A DNA stretch of 64,000 nucleotides from CAYVKM01 sp964452045 (lineage in GTDB: Bacteria > Calditrichota > Calditrichia > RBG-13-44-9), in assembly GCA_964452045.1 (NCBI GenBank), contig CAYVKM010000002.1, positions 36,617 through 100,616 on the forward strand, written 5' to 3'. The translations under genes and the position numbers were made by a program. A model generated the notes under the pieces. It ran no database searches. It was not told the DNA's origin and saw nothing but the letters and a program-made list of their open reading frames with translations. Positions within the stretch are counted from its first letter, which is position 1; every line of letters begins with the position of its first letter. This document shows positions 33,465-43,416 of this stretch, in pieces.

Positions 33465-34433
33465 TTACAGAAAGCCTTTTTCTTTCATGTACCAGTCAAT
33501 GAATTTCTTGAGGCCCTCTGAAATTGTGGTCATGGGCCTATAATCCAAAAGTTTTTTTGCTTTCTCAATCTTAGCAAAAGTTTGAATAACATCCCCCGGT
33601 TGCATGGGTAAATCCTTACGGATTGCCTTTTTTCCGAGAAGATTTTCAATCTCAGATAAAAGATCATTGGTCAGTACAGTTTGTGATTCTCCCAGATTAA
33701 TGATCTCAAATCCCTTAACCCGGTCGATCGCCTGCAATACGCCCTGAACAATATCATCAATATAAGTGTAATCCCTTTTAGGCTCTCCGAAGCCATAGAC
33801 TTCAATAGGTTCATTTCGGTCGATGGCTCTGGTAAATTTATGAATCGCCATTTCCGGTCTTTGTCGGGGACCATATACGGTAAAGAATCGAAGGGAATAG
33901 ATATTCATACCAAACAAATGATGATAGGTATGGCAGATAAGCTCCCCTGCCTTCTTAGTTGCTGCATATGGAGAAATGGGATTATCGACATTATCGGTTT
34001 CCGAGAAGGGTATCTTCTTGTTGTTCCCATATACCGAAGAGGAGGAGGCAAATATTAATTTATTGACATCGAAATTACGCATGGTCTCCAGAATGTTGTT
34101 GGTACCCTCAATATTATATTTCTGATAAGCCAATGGCTCGGCTATGGATGGGCGGACACCGGCTTTCGCGGCAAGATGGACTACATGTGTTATTCCATTT
34201 TCCTTAAATATTTTTTTGAGTGCGATGGGATCAAGAATGGATTCCTGATAAAACTTAAAACTGGAATGATTCAAGCTCTTCTCAAGATTTTTTCTTTTTA
34301 TCTTTTCCGGGTAGAAAGGGTCAAAATTATCCATTCCAAACACAAGATATCCTCTTTGGAGGAGCGCTTCCGCTAAATGGGAGCCAATAAACCCGGCAAC
34401 ACCGGTAACCAGTATCCTGTTTTTATTACTCAT
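33465..34433 (-). CDS. NAD-dependent epimerase, UDP-glucuronate 4-epimerase-like
   Basis: 322 residues, extended SDR. Nucleotide loop is RILVTGVAGFIGSHLAEALL; catalytic residues are Ser in FASSSSVYGN and Tyr/Lys in SPYAATKKAGE (YxxxK). The sugar-binding FFTVYGPRQRPEMAIHKFTR stretch, with PEMA and the Phe-rich start, matches UDP-glucuronate 4-epimerases and their relatives. With Ugd immediately upstream, UDP-glucuronate is its likely substrate, giving UDP-galacturonate for an acidic polysaccharide. A UDP-GlcNAc(A) 4-epimerase role together with the downstream dehydrogenase is the alternative. Confidence 0.85.
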   Translation of the reverse strand: MSNKNRILVTGVAGFIGSHLAEALLQRGYLVFGMDNFDPFYPEKIKRKNLEKSLNHSSFKFYQESILDPIALKKIFKENGITHVVHLAAKAGVRPSIAEPLAYQKYNIEGTNNILETMRNFDVNKLIFASSSSVYGNNKKIPFSETDNVDNPISPYAATKKAGELICHTYHHLFGMNIYSLRFFTVYGPRQRPEMAIHKFTRAIDRNEPIEVYGFGEPKRDYTYIDDIVQGVLQAIDRVKGFEIINLGESQTVLTNDLLSEIENLLGKKAIRKDLPMQPGDVIQTFAKIEKAKKLLDYRPMTTISEGLKKFIDWYMKEKGFL

Positions 34434-34506
34434 ATTGGAATTGGATATATATCAAAGAAGTGAAAATATTTATATTTTTCTCCGCAATTATCTGTTCAAA
34501 AATATT

Positions 34507-35811
34507 TTACTTTCGGCCAACCCCAAAGTAGGTAAATCCCATGCTTTTCAATTTTTCCGGTTTGAAGATATTTCTGCCATCAAAGATCACCGGTGCTTTC
34601 ATAAGTGATTTTATTTTTTCAAAATCCGGCTCACGATATTCCAACCACTCTGTAACCAGAATTATTCCATCCGAATCCTTAAGTGTTTCATAATTATCTT
34701 CGAAGAGTTTGGCCATTTTGTCGATTTCCAATCGCTTCGCCTCATCCAATGCCACTGGATCGTGGACCTTTATTTTGGCACCTCTTTCAAATAATTCCTT
34801 TATAATAACCCGGGACGGAGCCTCCCGCATATCATCCGTTTTAGGTTTAAAACTTAATCCCCAGACACTGAATGTTTTACCTTTCAGATTATTCCCATAG
34901 TGTGAGAGAATTTTGGGTAACAGGTATCTTTTTTGATCATCATTTACATCTTCCACTGCTTTTAATACCCGCATATCAAAATCATAATCTTTGGCGGTCC
35001 GAATTAAAGCCTTTACATCCTTTGGAAAACAGGATCCGCCATAACCGACACCCGGGAAAATGAAAGAATATCCGATCCGCTTATCCGAACCAATACCCTT
35101 GCGGATTTTATCGATATCCGCGCCGACCCGGTCACATAGATTAGCCATTTCATTCATGAAGGAGATTTTGGTCGCCAGAATAGAATTTGCTGCATATTTG
35201 GTCAATTCTGCACTGACTTCATCCATAATCATAATGGGATTTCCGGTGCGAACAAATGGGGAGTAAAGTTCCTGCATAATCTCCCCCACTTTCGGATTGC
35301 TGGTTCCGACGATTACTCGATCCGGGTACATAAAATCATCGATCGCTGCACCCTCTTTTAAAAATTCAGGATTAGAAACCACATTAACCTCAACCGAGGT
35401 CCCTTTTTTAATAGCATCCAGTACCTTTTTTGCTGTACCGACCGGAACGGTGCTCTTATTCACTACAATTTTCGGAGTTTTCATATGACGACCGATATCT
35501 TTGGCCACAGCCAACACATGACGTAGATCGGCCGATCCGTCTTCATCCGGGGGCGTCCCTACCGCAATAAAGATGATATCGGATTGATCCACGGTATCCT
35601 GCATGTCTGTGGTAAAGAGCAATCTTCCATGATCCACATTTTTCAACACCATACGTTCAAGACCCGGTTCATAGATAGGTATAATTCCCTTTTTTAATTT
35701 TTCAATCTTCTCGGCATTGTTATCCATGCAGATAACATGATTACCGGTCTCCGCAAAACAGGCGCCTGCAACCAGGCCAACATAGCCAGATCCGATTACT
35801 GCTAACTTCAT
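34507..35811 (-). CDS. ugd: UDP-glucose 6-dehydrogenase
   Basis: 434 residues, normal length. NAD site at the N-terminus (KLAVIGSGYVGLVAGACFAE), the TPPDEDGSADLRHV loop typical of UDP-glucose dehydrogenases, catalytic Cys in FPGVGYGGSCFPKDVKAL, and a C-terminal domain with FSVWGLSFKPKTDDMREAPS. It oxidises UDP-glucose twice with NAD to UDP-glucuronate. It lies between the Wzc-like kinase and the epimerase, so the operon supplies acidic precursors; in enterics and Bacillus, Ugd is also a target of BY-kinases, and the neighbour kinase could act on it (inference). Confidence 0.93.
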   Translation of the reverse strand: MKLAVIGSGYVGLVAGACFAETGNHVICMDNNAEKIEKLKKGIIPIYEPGLERMVLKNVDHGRLLFTTDMQDTVDQSDIIFIAVGTPPDEDGSADLRHVLAVAKDIGRHMKTPKIVVNKSTVPVGTAKKVLDAIKKGTSVEVNVVSNPEFLKEGAAIDDFMYPDRVIVGTSNPKVGEIMQELYSPFVRTGNPIMIMDEVSAELTKYAANSILATKISFMNEMANLCDRVGADIDKIRKGIGSDKRIGYSFIFPGVGYGGSCFPKDVKALIRTAKDYDFDMRVLKAVEDVNDDQKRYLLPKILSHYGNNLKGKTFSVWGLSFKPKTDDMREAPSRVIIKELFERGAKIKVHDPVALDEAKRLEIDKMAKLFEDNYETLKDSDGIILVTEWLEYREPDFEKIKSLMKAPVIFDGRNIFKPEKLKSMGFTYFGVGRK

Positions 35812-35931
35812 TCGACCTCCAAGAAAATTTAATTACAGAAATATTATTTATAAAAAACGCACAAATATAGTCCGATAAGTTGTTACGGAAGTGAGAATGG
35901 ACAAACTTTTTAAGAGTAAAAATTAAAATGA

Positions 35932-38211
35932 TCAGACTTTGCTTTTACGCCGTCTTTTTAGATCGTGTCCGTAATATTGATAATAATGGTAATAATAATA
36001 GTAATAATAAGTGCCGTATGTTCTTTCGATGTTAACACTGTTGAGCAGAGAACCAAAAATATTGGATTCCGCGGTATCCAGCAACCCCTTCGCCCTCTTA
36101 ATGGCTTCTCTGTGTGTCTGATGCGCTTTAATGACCAAAACCACACCGTCCACCATCGTGCTTAAAATCGCTGCATCAGTTACCGCAATAACCGGTGGAC
36201 TGTCGAAGAGAATCGCATCGAATTTCTCACGAAGCTCGGCAATCAGTTTCTTCATGGCATCCGAACCGAGTAATTCCGATGGGTTCGGTGGTAAGGGACC
36301 GGAGGTGATTATAGACAGATTATCCACAAAGGTTGGTTTGACGATATCTTCCGTGGTTAGTTTGCCAATCAGATAGTTGCTAATTCCATTCTCTTTTTGC
36401 ATGCTAAAAATAGAATGAATGACCGGCCTGCGAAGATCCGTGTCAATAAGAACTGTTTTACTGCCAAGCTGGGCCATGGTAATAGCCAGGTTAGCTACTG
36501 TAGTGGATTTTCCTTCCTTAGGGGCAGAACTGGTTACCAATGCAACCAGACTTTTGCTTTTTTTATTCTTGAATTGAATATTTGTTCTTAAGGTACGATA
36601 GGCTTCTGAAATGGGAGATTTCGGATCGAAATGGGTGACCAGTCGTGTTTCAATCTGTTTGGCCTGCCACATCTCTTCCGAGTCTCCGTTGCTGGATTGT
36701 ACATTTTTGATGACCTCATCAGAGGAAATCTCCGGAATCGTTGCCAAAATGGGAAATCCTAATCGCTCTAACTCTTCCGGATTTTTAATAGAATCGTCAA
36801 AATATTCGATAAGAAATGTCAGTCCAATACCCAGACCCAGTCCAATCAGAGCCCCGAGCATCATGTTCATTTTTTTCTTCGGCTTAATCGGGTCCAAAGG
36901 AGCGATGGCCTGATCCAGGGTTTTTACATTCTCCTGCTGCCCGGCTTCAGAAATCCTGGTTTCTTCCAGTTTACTGGTCATCAACAGATAAGTCTCGCGA
37001 TCCACTTCCATCTGCCTAGTTAAACGGACCAGGGCAAGACCTTTGCTGGGCAGATTGGAAAGCTGATCTTCATAATCGGCAACTACCCGCTGCAGGGCAC
37101 TGATCTTGGCGCGCAACCCCTTAATTTGTGTTTCCGCATCCAGGATCTTAACAGTTAGCTCTTGCGCTACCATCAGGGGATCCTGCACCATGCTTGATGC
37201 AGCAATCTTCTGGGCTTCTTCCTGTAATTTTTTCCGTTGGGCATTCATCCGGTTTTCCAGACTTTGCAGCTGAACCTGATACTCTGAAGGATCAACCCGG
37301 TCCTGGGCTAATAGCGTCTCATAAGTGACCTTTTCGGATACCAGTTTGGCATATTCATTCTGAAGCTCTTTGAGTAAGGGTGAGGAACTTATCGATACAT
37401 CGGCTGACAAGCTCTGTTTTCTTTCTTCCAACTGACTCTCAAGAGATTTTTTTTGCTCCAGTATTGCATCCAGTTCAACAAGTGATTGCTCTAAATTGGC
37501 CTGGGTTTCCGCCAGTCGGGAGATAGATTCGCTGGTTGATTCATCCAATGATACCAGTTTTTCCTTTTCCCGGTATTCCTTAAGCGCTTCTTCAGATTTT
37601 TTTAACTCTTCACCCTTTTTCTGAACCTGTGATTCTAAAAATTGCCGGAGTTTCACAAACTCTTTCCGGTTAAAATCCTGGTTAAGATAAATATATCGAT
37701 CAATGATCGCATTGCAGAACTTGAATGATTCGAATGGTGAACCCGCTTGAAATTTGACTTCGATGACATCGGTATCCTTCTTGGGACTCACTTCCAGATG
37801 ATCCATCACCCACTGCGTCTGATCCCGATAATTCATGTATGAGCCGTCTTCACCCGGCTGAAAAACCTGCAGTGAATCCCGGTAAGGTACTCCCTCTAGG
37901 TATTTTACAACTTCTTCAGCTAATCGCCGGCTTTTCAGAATCTCTACCTGATTGGTAATAAGCGTACTTTGGTTGCCAAAATAATTCATATCAAAAAGGG
38001 CCCGTTCCATTGACCCCTGGCCTTCGACAATAATTTTTCCGGTGGCTTCGTAAACTTTCGGTGCAGTAAAAGTGAGATAACCGGTAATGATCAATACCAC
38101 GATAAAGGAAATCGCAATGATCCATCTGCCGCGGTAGAGAATTCGCAGATAGTCCTGTAAGCTAATTTGCTGTTCTTCTTCAATGGGTTCAAATTCGTTG
38201 TACTCGTTCAC
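35932..38211 (-). CDS. Wzc-like polysaccharide co-polymerase and tyrosine autokinase
   Basis: 759 residues. A Wzz domain opens with SLQDYLRILYRGRWII and TM1 (about 30-50), followed by a long periplasmic coiled-coil region (about 180-420) and TM2 (about 448-468) with the proline motif PLDPIKPKKKMN before it. The cytosolic BY-kinase has Walker A TSSAPKEGKSTTVANLA, A' VLIDTDLRRP and B AILFDSPPVIAVTDA. The tail is a tyrosine cluster of 12 Tyr in 18 residues (about 730-747), then a Lys/Arg-rich end. Autophosphorylation of such a cluster controls oligomer state and chain length of exported polysaccharide. It begins an operon of acidic sugar genes; polymerase, flippase and Wza are not in the window. 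The start is GTG or similar with no strong ribosome site. Confidence 0.93.
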   Translation of the reverse strand: MNEYNEFEPIEEEQQISLQDYLRILYRGRWIIAISFIVVLIITGYLTFTAPKVYEATGKIIVEGQGSMERALFDMNYFGNQSTLITNQVEILKSRRLAEEVVKYLEGVPYRDSLQVFQPGEDGSYMNYRDQTQWVMDHLEVSPKKDTDVIEVKFQAGSPFESFKFCNAIIDRYIYLNQDFNRKEFVKLRQFLESQVQKKGEELKKSEEALKEYREKEKLVSLDESTSESISRLAETQANLEQSLVELDAILEQKKSLESQLEERKQSLSADVSISSSPLLKELQNEYAKLVSEKVTYETLLAQDRVDPSEYQVQLQSLENRMNAQRKKLQEEAQKIAASSMVQDPLMVAQELTVKILDAETQIKGLRAKISALQRVVADYEDQLSNLPSKGLALVRLTRQMEVDRETYLLMTSKLEETRISEAGQQENVKTLDQAIAPLDPIKPKKKMNMMLGALIGLGLGIGLTFLIEYFDDSIKNPEELERLGFPILATIPEISSDEVIKNVQSSNGDSEEMWQAKQIETRLVTHFDPKSPISEAYRTLRTNIQFKNKKSKSLVALVTSSAPKEGKSTTVANLAITMAQLGSKTVLIDTDLRRPVIHSIFSMQKENGISNYLIGKLTTEDIVKPTFVDNLSIITSGPLPPNPSELLGSDAMKKLIAELREKFDAILFDSPPVIAVTDAAILSTMVDGVVLVIKAHQTHREAIKRAKGLLDTAESNIFGSLLNSVNIERTYGTYYYYYYYHYYQYYGHDLKRRRKSKV

Positions 38212-38315
38212 AACTTACCCCGATTTACATTAAATAGTTGATGTTACAAAATATATTATAATAAAAATTTATGTTAAATCTATGTCGGATTTTTTTTGTA
38301 AATCTTTAATATTAT

Positions 38316-38951
38316 TTAAAATCGCAAATCCACGACTTCTGCGCCTTCCGGTGTATTAAATGTAAAAGTCTCAGGTGAAATTTCCGGATTGAATTTCATC
38401 TTCTTAATATCATATTCAACTTCATTATCATTGAAATCAACGTATACAACTTTTTTCATATCCCAGTTCTTATCAACCAGCCAAACTTTAATGTATTTAA
38501 AATAACTTTCGTCAGGATTCTTGGGGGTAAGGCGGATCTCATATATTTTTTGTTTGTCAACCTTTTGTTCACTTACGATCTGACTAAAATAATGATCGGA
38601 AATATTAAAAAGAAAATTATTGAGGAACACATCATTCTGGGATTTTTTTGCGTAGTCAATAATCACCTGATTTTCTAGCTTGTTATAGCGCCAGAATTTA
38701 TCGCCATCGCTCACCATCACCTGGTCTTCCGTTTCAAACCGGAATTTGTTATCCTGTGCAATCCAGAGAGTACCAAAAACCTCGTTCTGAATTCCGGTTA
38801 ATTTAAAGCGGTTTACTTGCTTAAAATCCACATAAACCACTTTGATATCCCGGTATTTTTTTTGAACCTGTTTTATAATTTTTTCAACATTTGTTTCAGC
38901 ATGAACAATTGCATATACCATTATAATGCATAAGATAATAATTTTTTTCAT
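38316..38951 (-). CDS. lolA: Outer-membrane lipoprotein carrier protein LolA
   Basis: 211 residues: signal peptide (KKIIILCIIMVYAIVHAE) with no lipobox, then a LolA-like half-barrel, including VYVDFKQVNRFKLTGIQNEV, GTLWIAQDNKFRFE and a C-terminal FNPEISPETFTFNTPEGAEV. LolA ferries lipoproteins across the periplasm from LolCDE to the outer membrane. Its position directly behind ftsK (19 bp) is a common arrangement in many bacteria. The gap to the downstream BY-kinase is 104 bp. Confidence 0.9.
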   Translation of the reverse strand: MKKIIILCIIMVYAIVHAETNVEKIIKQVQKKYRDIKVVYVDFKQVNRFKLTGIQNEVFGTLWIAQDNKFRFETEDQVMVSDGDKFWRYNKLENQVIIDYAKKSQNDVFLNNFLFNISDHYFSQIVSEQKVDKQKIYEIRLTPKNPDESYFKYIKVWLVDKNWDMKKVVYVDFNDNEVEYDIKKMKFNPEISPETFTFNTPEGAEVVDLRF

Positions 38952-38970
38952 TCAGTTCTCCAGCTTAATT

Positions 38971-41439
38971 TTAGTCGCCATCCGGGGAATAAGTTGAAAC
39001 CAGAACATCCCGTGCTTTACCTTCCTGATTTGGTGGTGCAACAATTCCTGCCTCTTCCAATTCATCCATAATCCGGGCTGCCCTGGCATACCCAATTTTT
39101 AATTTTCGTTGAAGCAGAGAAACCGATCCCTGCTGATAGTGTATTACAATATCCTTGGCCTTTTCAAATAATTCATCTCGTTCGAATACCTTGGATGTGC
39201 CCGGCCCTTTTTCACGGGTGTGATAAAGTTTTAATTCGTAAGGTGGAAATTTGGGTTGCCGACGAATATGCTTAATGATTCGTTCTACTTCATCTGTAGT
39301 AATGAGTGGATTCTGTAATCGCAAGGGTTTCATTTTCCCCGGTGGCATAAAAAGCATATCACCATTCCCAATCAATTTTTCCGCACCAAACATATCCAAG
39401 ATTACTTTCGAATCTGGCCGTGTGGCCACTTGATAGGCAACCCGGGCCGGAAAATTTGCCTTGATCAATCCGGTCAAAATATCTACCGACGGTCTTTGTG
39501 TCGCCATGATTAAATGAATTCCTACTGCTCTCGCCATTTGAGCCAGCCTGGTAATGGGTTCTTCCACTTCCCGGGTAGCCGAAAGTATCAGATCTGCCAG
39601 CTCATCGATAACCACAACCAGATAAGGTAACTTCCGGTAGGTATCGGAAGTTTCACCATTCTGTTTATATTCTTCAATTTTTCGATTGAAATGGGTAATT
39701 TCCCGGACCCCCATTGCCGCTAATTTATCGTAACGGGACTCCATTTCATTCACCACGCTTCTGAGAATCATAATGGCATTTTGTGGATGGGTAACAATAA
39801 TTTCATCAAGTTCGGGGGAATAGGCCAGATAATGGTCTTTCAATTTGGTATAAATAGATAATTCAAGTTTTTTCGGATCGATCATCACAAATTTAAGATC
39901 GCTTGGTGGTATCCGGTAAAGCAGGCTGGAAATCATAGTGTTGATCCCCACACTTTTACCGGAACCAGTCGCCCCGGCAATAAGCAGATGAGGCATTTTA
40001 GTAAGGTCTGCGCAATAAACCTCCCCGGAAATGGTTTTCCCCACTCCCAGGGGTAGATTTGCCTGAAAATTAATAAAAGTCTCCGAACGGACCAGGGATC
40101 TGAAGTAAACCGTGGATGGTTCTCTGTTGGGTATCTCTATACCGATAGCCGCCTTACCGGGAATGGGGGCGATCATCCGGATACCCTTTGCCCGCATGGC
40201 CAGAGCAAGATCATCTGCCAGCGCCACAATCTGGCTTATTTTCACGCCCTGAGCCGGCTTGACCTCATAAAGCGTAATTACAGGTCCTTCCACCACCCGA
40301 TTAACCACAGCCCTTACCCCAAACTGACCCAGCGTTTCTTCCAGCAATCGGGCATTGGTTTTTAGTTCCTCTTCGGACATGTGTAATTTTTTATCATCCT
40401 GTTCAATGAGCAGATCGGTTGAAGGAAATTGGTACTTGGACAATGAATCTCGAATGAGGGCATCATAATCAAGTTCCTTTTCCTGGTGTGCCTCCTGCAC
40501 CTCAAAACCAAGCTGGTCAGGTGTGATATCTTCCGAAACTGTTGTTTCCATGTTTTCCACAGGAAAATCAGTTGCTTCCTCAACCTGTTCAGGCAGCGTA
40601 TCCCTATTGCGATGGACAATTTCGATCTGTTCAATATTTTTACCCTGCAGAACCTCCTCTTCCGAAGGAAGGGAAGGGTTATAACGGGGATCTTTGGCGG
40701 TTTCGGGTGAGACAACCGGCTCAGGAACCCGGCTCTTTAGAAAATCTTCCCGGGTTTTCCTTTTTTGCCGCCACCCGGATAGTGGAATTCTGATTCCTTT
40801 TAAAAATCTCACGAATCCGTTTAGGGAGAGTTTAATGAACTTCCCAATCGTTATGGGAATAGCAGAAATCCGAACCCGAAAACTTACCACCAAAAGGATA
40901 ATAAAAATAATGCTAAGTATAAAGATGGCCCCAAATTTACTGAATATTTTAACCAGGTACGCTGCAGACAGACCACCAATAAAACCACTGGGGTAAAAAG
41001 TATGGAAATCTCCAAACGTTCTTAATGCTTCAGGTAAAGCTAAAAGGATAGAGGCCAGCAGGCTCCACAAAAGGAGCAAAATACTAAATCTTTTTAACTG
41101 ACGGACCGGCCATTTTATTAAAAGATAAAATCCGGTAACAATGATCAGAACCGGCAGAAAAAGGATCGGGTAGCCTAAGGTCCATTGGAATAAGGGTGCG
41201 GCAATGGTAGCGCCAAAAAGACCAAGCCAGTTCTGGACAGTGTAAATATTTCCCTCTTCCAATAAGCCGACCGGATCACTCTGATGGTAAGAGAGCACGG
41301 CCAGACCGAGAATTAATCCGATGGCCATGAGTACCAGACCGGAAATCTCTCCCCGCATCCCCTGGATTGGTTTTGAACCGGGACTGTCCGGACCTGATTT
41401 ACTTTTTTTTCGGCGTTTCTTTTCAGTCTTAAATTTCAT
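38971..41439 (-). CDS. ftsK: DNA translocase FtsK/SpoIIIE
   Basis: 822 residues, the compact SpoIIIE-like size. Four or five N-terminal TM helices (about 33-195) are followed by an acidic linker, then the alpha domain, the RecA-like motor with Walker A LLIAGATGSGKSVGINTMIS and Walker B LVVVIDELADLILSA, and the C-terminal winged-helix gamma domain (LLQRKLKIGYARAARIMDEL) that reads KOPS-like sequences. It pumps chromosome termini through the closing septum. It lies first in the ftsK-lolA pair. Confidence 0.95.
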   Translation of the reverse strand: MKFKTEKKRRKKSKSGPDSPGSKPIQGMRGEISGLVLMAIGLILGLAVLSYHQSDPVGLLEEGNIYTVQNWLGLFGATIAAPLFQWTLGYPILFLPVLIIVTGFYLLIKWPVRQLKRFSILLLLWSLLASILLALPEALRTFGDFHTFYPSGFIGGLSAAYLVKIFSKFGAIFILSIIFIILLVVSFRVRISAIPITIGKFIKLSLNGFVRFLKGIRIPLSGWRQKRKTREDFLKSRVPEPVVSPETAKDPRYNPSLPSEEEVLQGKNIEQIEIVHRNRDTLPEQVEEATDFPVENMETTVSEDITPDQLGFEVQEAHQEKELDYDALIRDSLSKYQFPSTDLLIEQDDKKLHMSEEELKTNARLLEETLGQFGVRAVVNRVVEGPVITLYEVKPAQGVKISQIVALADDLALAMRAKGIRMIAPIPGKAAIGIEIPNREPSTVYFRSLVRSETFINFQANLPLGVGKTISGEVYCADLTKMPHLLIAGATGSGKSVGINTMISSLLYRIPPSDLKFVMIDPKKLELSIYTKLKDHYLAYSPELDEIIVTHPQNAIMILRSVVNEMESRYDKLAAMGVREITHFNRKIEEYKQNGETSDTYRKLPYLVVVIDELADLILSATREVEEPITRLAQMARAVGIHLIMATQRPSVDILTGLIKANFPARVAYQVATRPDSKVILDMFGAEKLIGNGDMLFMPPGKMKPLRLQNPLITTDEVERIIKHIRRQPKFPPYELKLYHTREKGPGTSKVFERDELFEKAKDIVIHYQQGSVSLLQRKLKIGYARAARIMDELEEAGIVAPPNQEGKARDVLVSTYSPDGD

Positions 41440-41591
41440 GATTTATAAAGTAATTTTGCGGGATAAATATAAGGAAATGCACCCATAAATACAAATGACA
41501 TATTGATTACCCGATCCCTTCCCTATTCCAGATATTCACACTAAATTTTTCAGAAAAAAGAACATCTTGTTGATTCAAAATCATTATGCAA

Positions 41592-41621
41592 AAAGGTCTC
41601 TCGGAATTGTAAGAGACCTTT
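41592..41621 (-). terminator. Intrinsic terminator after gcvT
   Basis: AAAGGTCTCT (41592-41601) and AGAGACCTTT (41612-41621) form a perfect 10-bp stem with a 10-base loop, followed on the minus strand by a short U-run. It ends the plsY-gcvT transcript ahead of ftsK. Confidence 0.85.
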
Positions 41622-41646
41622 CTGGCTCATTTTTTTCAATTCTATT

Positions 41647-42723
41647 TCAAACAAATGGTGTCTTCACAATTTCTGCAGGCAGCTCCCGGCCACGCGCATT
41701 GATTATAATCTGATTTCCAATTTGTGCTTCTTCAACTGCGACATAACCCAGACCAATATTTTTCTCCAAAATAGGCGAATAACATCCACTGGTCACAAAT
41801 CCAATCTCATTTCCACCTTTTTGAATCGGATAATTATGCCGGGGAATCATCTTACCTTCACAGACTAATCCCATCAATTTTCTCTTTAAACCCTCTTCCT
41901 TTTGTTTCAGCAGTTCATCCTGCCCAATAAAGTTGACTTTATTCAACTTGGTTATCCATCCAAGTCCCGCTTCCAGCGGATTGGTATTCTGATCGATGTC
42001 ATTGCCATACAGGCAATACTTTTTCTCTAGGCGAAGCGTATCCCTGGCACCGAGCCCGATTGGAGCAATGCCATATTTCTTACCTTCGGCAAATACCTCA
42101 TTCCAGATTTGTTCGGAGTATTTCCGGTCGAAGTAGAGCTCAAAGCCAGGTTCCCCGGTGTAACCGGTGCGGGAAACGATCATCTGTACTCCGTCCAGTT
42201 CTCCTTCCCGAAACCAGTAAAACTGTATTTCAGAGAGATTCACTTTAGTCAATTTTTGAAGTATTGGTTCGGCATTTTTGCCCTGTACCGCCAGTTGGGT
42301 AATCTGCTCACTGATATTGTTCACCTCTACCCCATCAAATTTATTTTTTTGAATCCATTCAAAGTCTTTATCGGTATTGGAGGCATTAACCACCAGCAGG
42401 TAATAATCCCGAAGCCGGTAACAAATCAGATCGTCCACGATACCACCATTCTGATAGCACATAGCCGTATATTGCGCCTGATTTATTTCCAGTTTCGAAG
42501 CATCGTTGATGGTTATATAATTGACGAATTCCAGGGCTTTAGGACCCCGGACTTCAATTTCACCCATATGAGAAACATCAAAAACACCGACACTCTCACG
42601 GACTTTCTTGTGTTCTTCAATCATACTGGTATACTGGGTGGGCATCAGATAACCAGCAAACTCGACCATTTTACCACCCAGCGAAACGTGAATGTCATAT
42701 AAACCTGTTTTTTTCGCGGCCAC
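41647..42723 (-). CDS. gcvT: Aminomethyltransferase (glycine cleavage T protein)
   Basis: 358 residues, GcvT length. Signatures are VFDVSHMGEIEVRGPKALEF near residue 47, NGGIVDDLICYRLRDYYLLV (with the catalytic Asp), GYTGEPGFELYF and a C-terminal OB-like domain with IGFVTSGCYSPILEKNIGLG. It moves the aminomethyl group from lipoyl-H protein to tetrahydrofolate. Other glycine cleavage genes (gcvH, gcvP) are not here and no glycine riboswitch is visible upstream. The gene starts one base after plsY ends, so both are co-transcribed. Confidence 0.95.
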   Translation of the reverse strand: MAAKKTGLYDIHVSLGGKMVEFAGYLMPTQYTSMIEEHKKVRESVGVFDVSHMGEIEVRGPKALEFVNYITINDASKLEINQAQYTAMCYQNGGIVDDLICYRLRDYYLLVVNASNTDKDFEWIQKNKFDGVEVNNISEQITQLAVQGKNAEPILQKLTKVNLSEIQFYWFREGELDGVQMIVSRTGYTGEPGFELYFDRKYSEQIWNEVFAEGKKYGIAPIGLGARDTLRLEKKYCLYGNDIDQNTNPLEAGLGWITKLNKVNFIGQDELLKQKEEGLKRKLMGLVCEGKMIPRHNYPIQKGGNEIGFVTSGCYSPILEKNIGLGYVAVEEAQIGNQIIINARGRELPAEIVKTPFV

Positions 42724-42724
42724 T

Positions 42725-43306
42725 TTAATCTCCTTTCGTCGCTTTAATTTCGGACAACTCTTCGGTTATCCGGGGAATATATTTTAAAACCACAATCATC
42801 GAACAGGCAGATAAAATAAGAAATAAATTTTGATGAAAAAAGAAGGCAGTAAAGATGTTCACCAGGAAAAGGGCTATCATTCCGGCGATGATATATTTTC
42901 GCATTAGAACATAAAGCAGACCAAAGATCAACCACCAGATGCCGACGATTTCCGGTTTCAGGAATAAGAAAACGCCGGCAAGAGTAGCCAGTCCCCTGCC
43001 TCCCCGACCTCCAAGCCAAACCGGGTACATATGGCCAATGATCACTGCCAGGGCAGGTACAATAAAATAATCCGGAATTATCAGAAAACCGACAATCATC
43101 AGGGCAAAATATCCTTTAGCGACATCGAGGACCAATACAGCAATGGAAAGATATTTGGATTTGGTCACACGCAGAGAATTGAGTGTACCAACGTTCCCAC
43201 TTCCTTCATGACGGATATCTTTTCCATAAAACAATCTGGTAAGAACGTAACCGGAAGGGAAACTTCCCAGCAGATATGAAATGAAAAGTGTGAAGAAATT
43301 TTCCAT
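42725..43306 (-). CDS. plsY: Glycerol-3-phosphate acyltransferase PlsY
   Basis: 193 residues, about five TM helices. PlsY motif 1 is SYLLGSFPSGYVLTRLFYG, motif 2 is RHEGSGNVGTLNSLRV, and a third glycine-rich loop reads WLGGRGGRGLATLAG; the usual form is GxGNxGATN and GGKGVAT, so this is a slightly divergent member. It transfers acyl from acyl-phosphate to glycerol-3-phosphate, the first step of phospholipid synthesis, in the inner membrane. It is co-transcribed with gcvT by position only; the pathways are unrelated. Confidence 0.88.
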   Translation of the reverse strand: MENFFTLFISYLLGSFPSGYVLTRLFYGKDIRHEGSGNVGTLNSLRVTKSKYLSIAVLVLDVAKGYFALMIVGFLIIPDYFIVPALAVIIGHMYPVWLGGRGGRGLATLAGVFLFLKPEIVGIWWLIFGLLYVLMRKYIIAGMIALFLVNIFTAFFFHQNLFLILSACSMIVVLKYIPRITEELSEIKATKGD

Positions 43307-43384
43307 AGGTCTACTCTTCTTTTATATGAAAATACTTTTGTTGGAAAAAAAGAATCAAGTGAAATAAAAAAGAGTGGCAGGTAT

Positions 43385-43416
43385 AAAAAAGCGTCCACCT
43401 AACTTGAACGCTTTTC
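43385..43416 (-). terminator. Intrinsic terminator ending the NADH-type redox operon
   Basis: AAAAGCGT (43387-43394) pairs with ACGCTTTT (43408-43415) across a 13-base loop. On the minus strand the stem runs into a U-run (TTTTTTATAC). It follows the zinc-ribbon gene by about 30 bases. Confidence 0.75.

Noticed and set aside
35971..36012. Triplet repeat considered as a non-coding microsatellite or CRISPR-like repeat
   Set aside because: It is in frame within the kinase gene and encodes its Tyr tail; repeat units are three bases without spacers.
42109..42702. 197-residue plus-strand open frame opposite gcvT
   Set aside because: gcvT reads perfectly on the other strand with full family motifs; this frame has no motif, no ribosome site and is the mirror of its codons.
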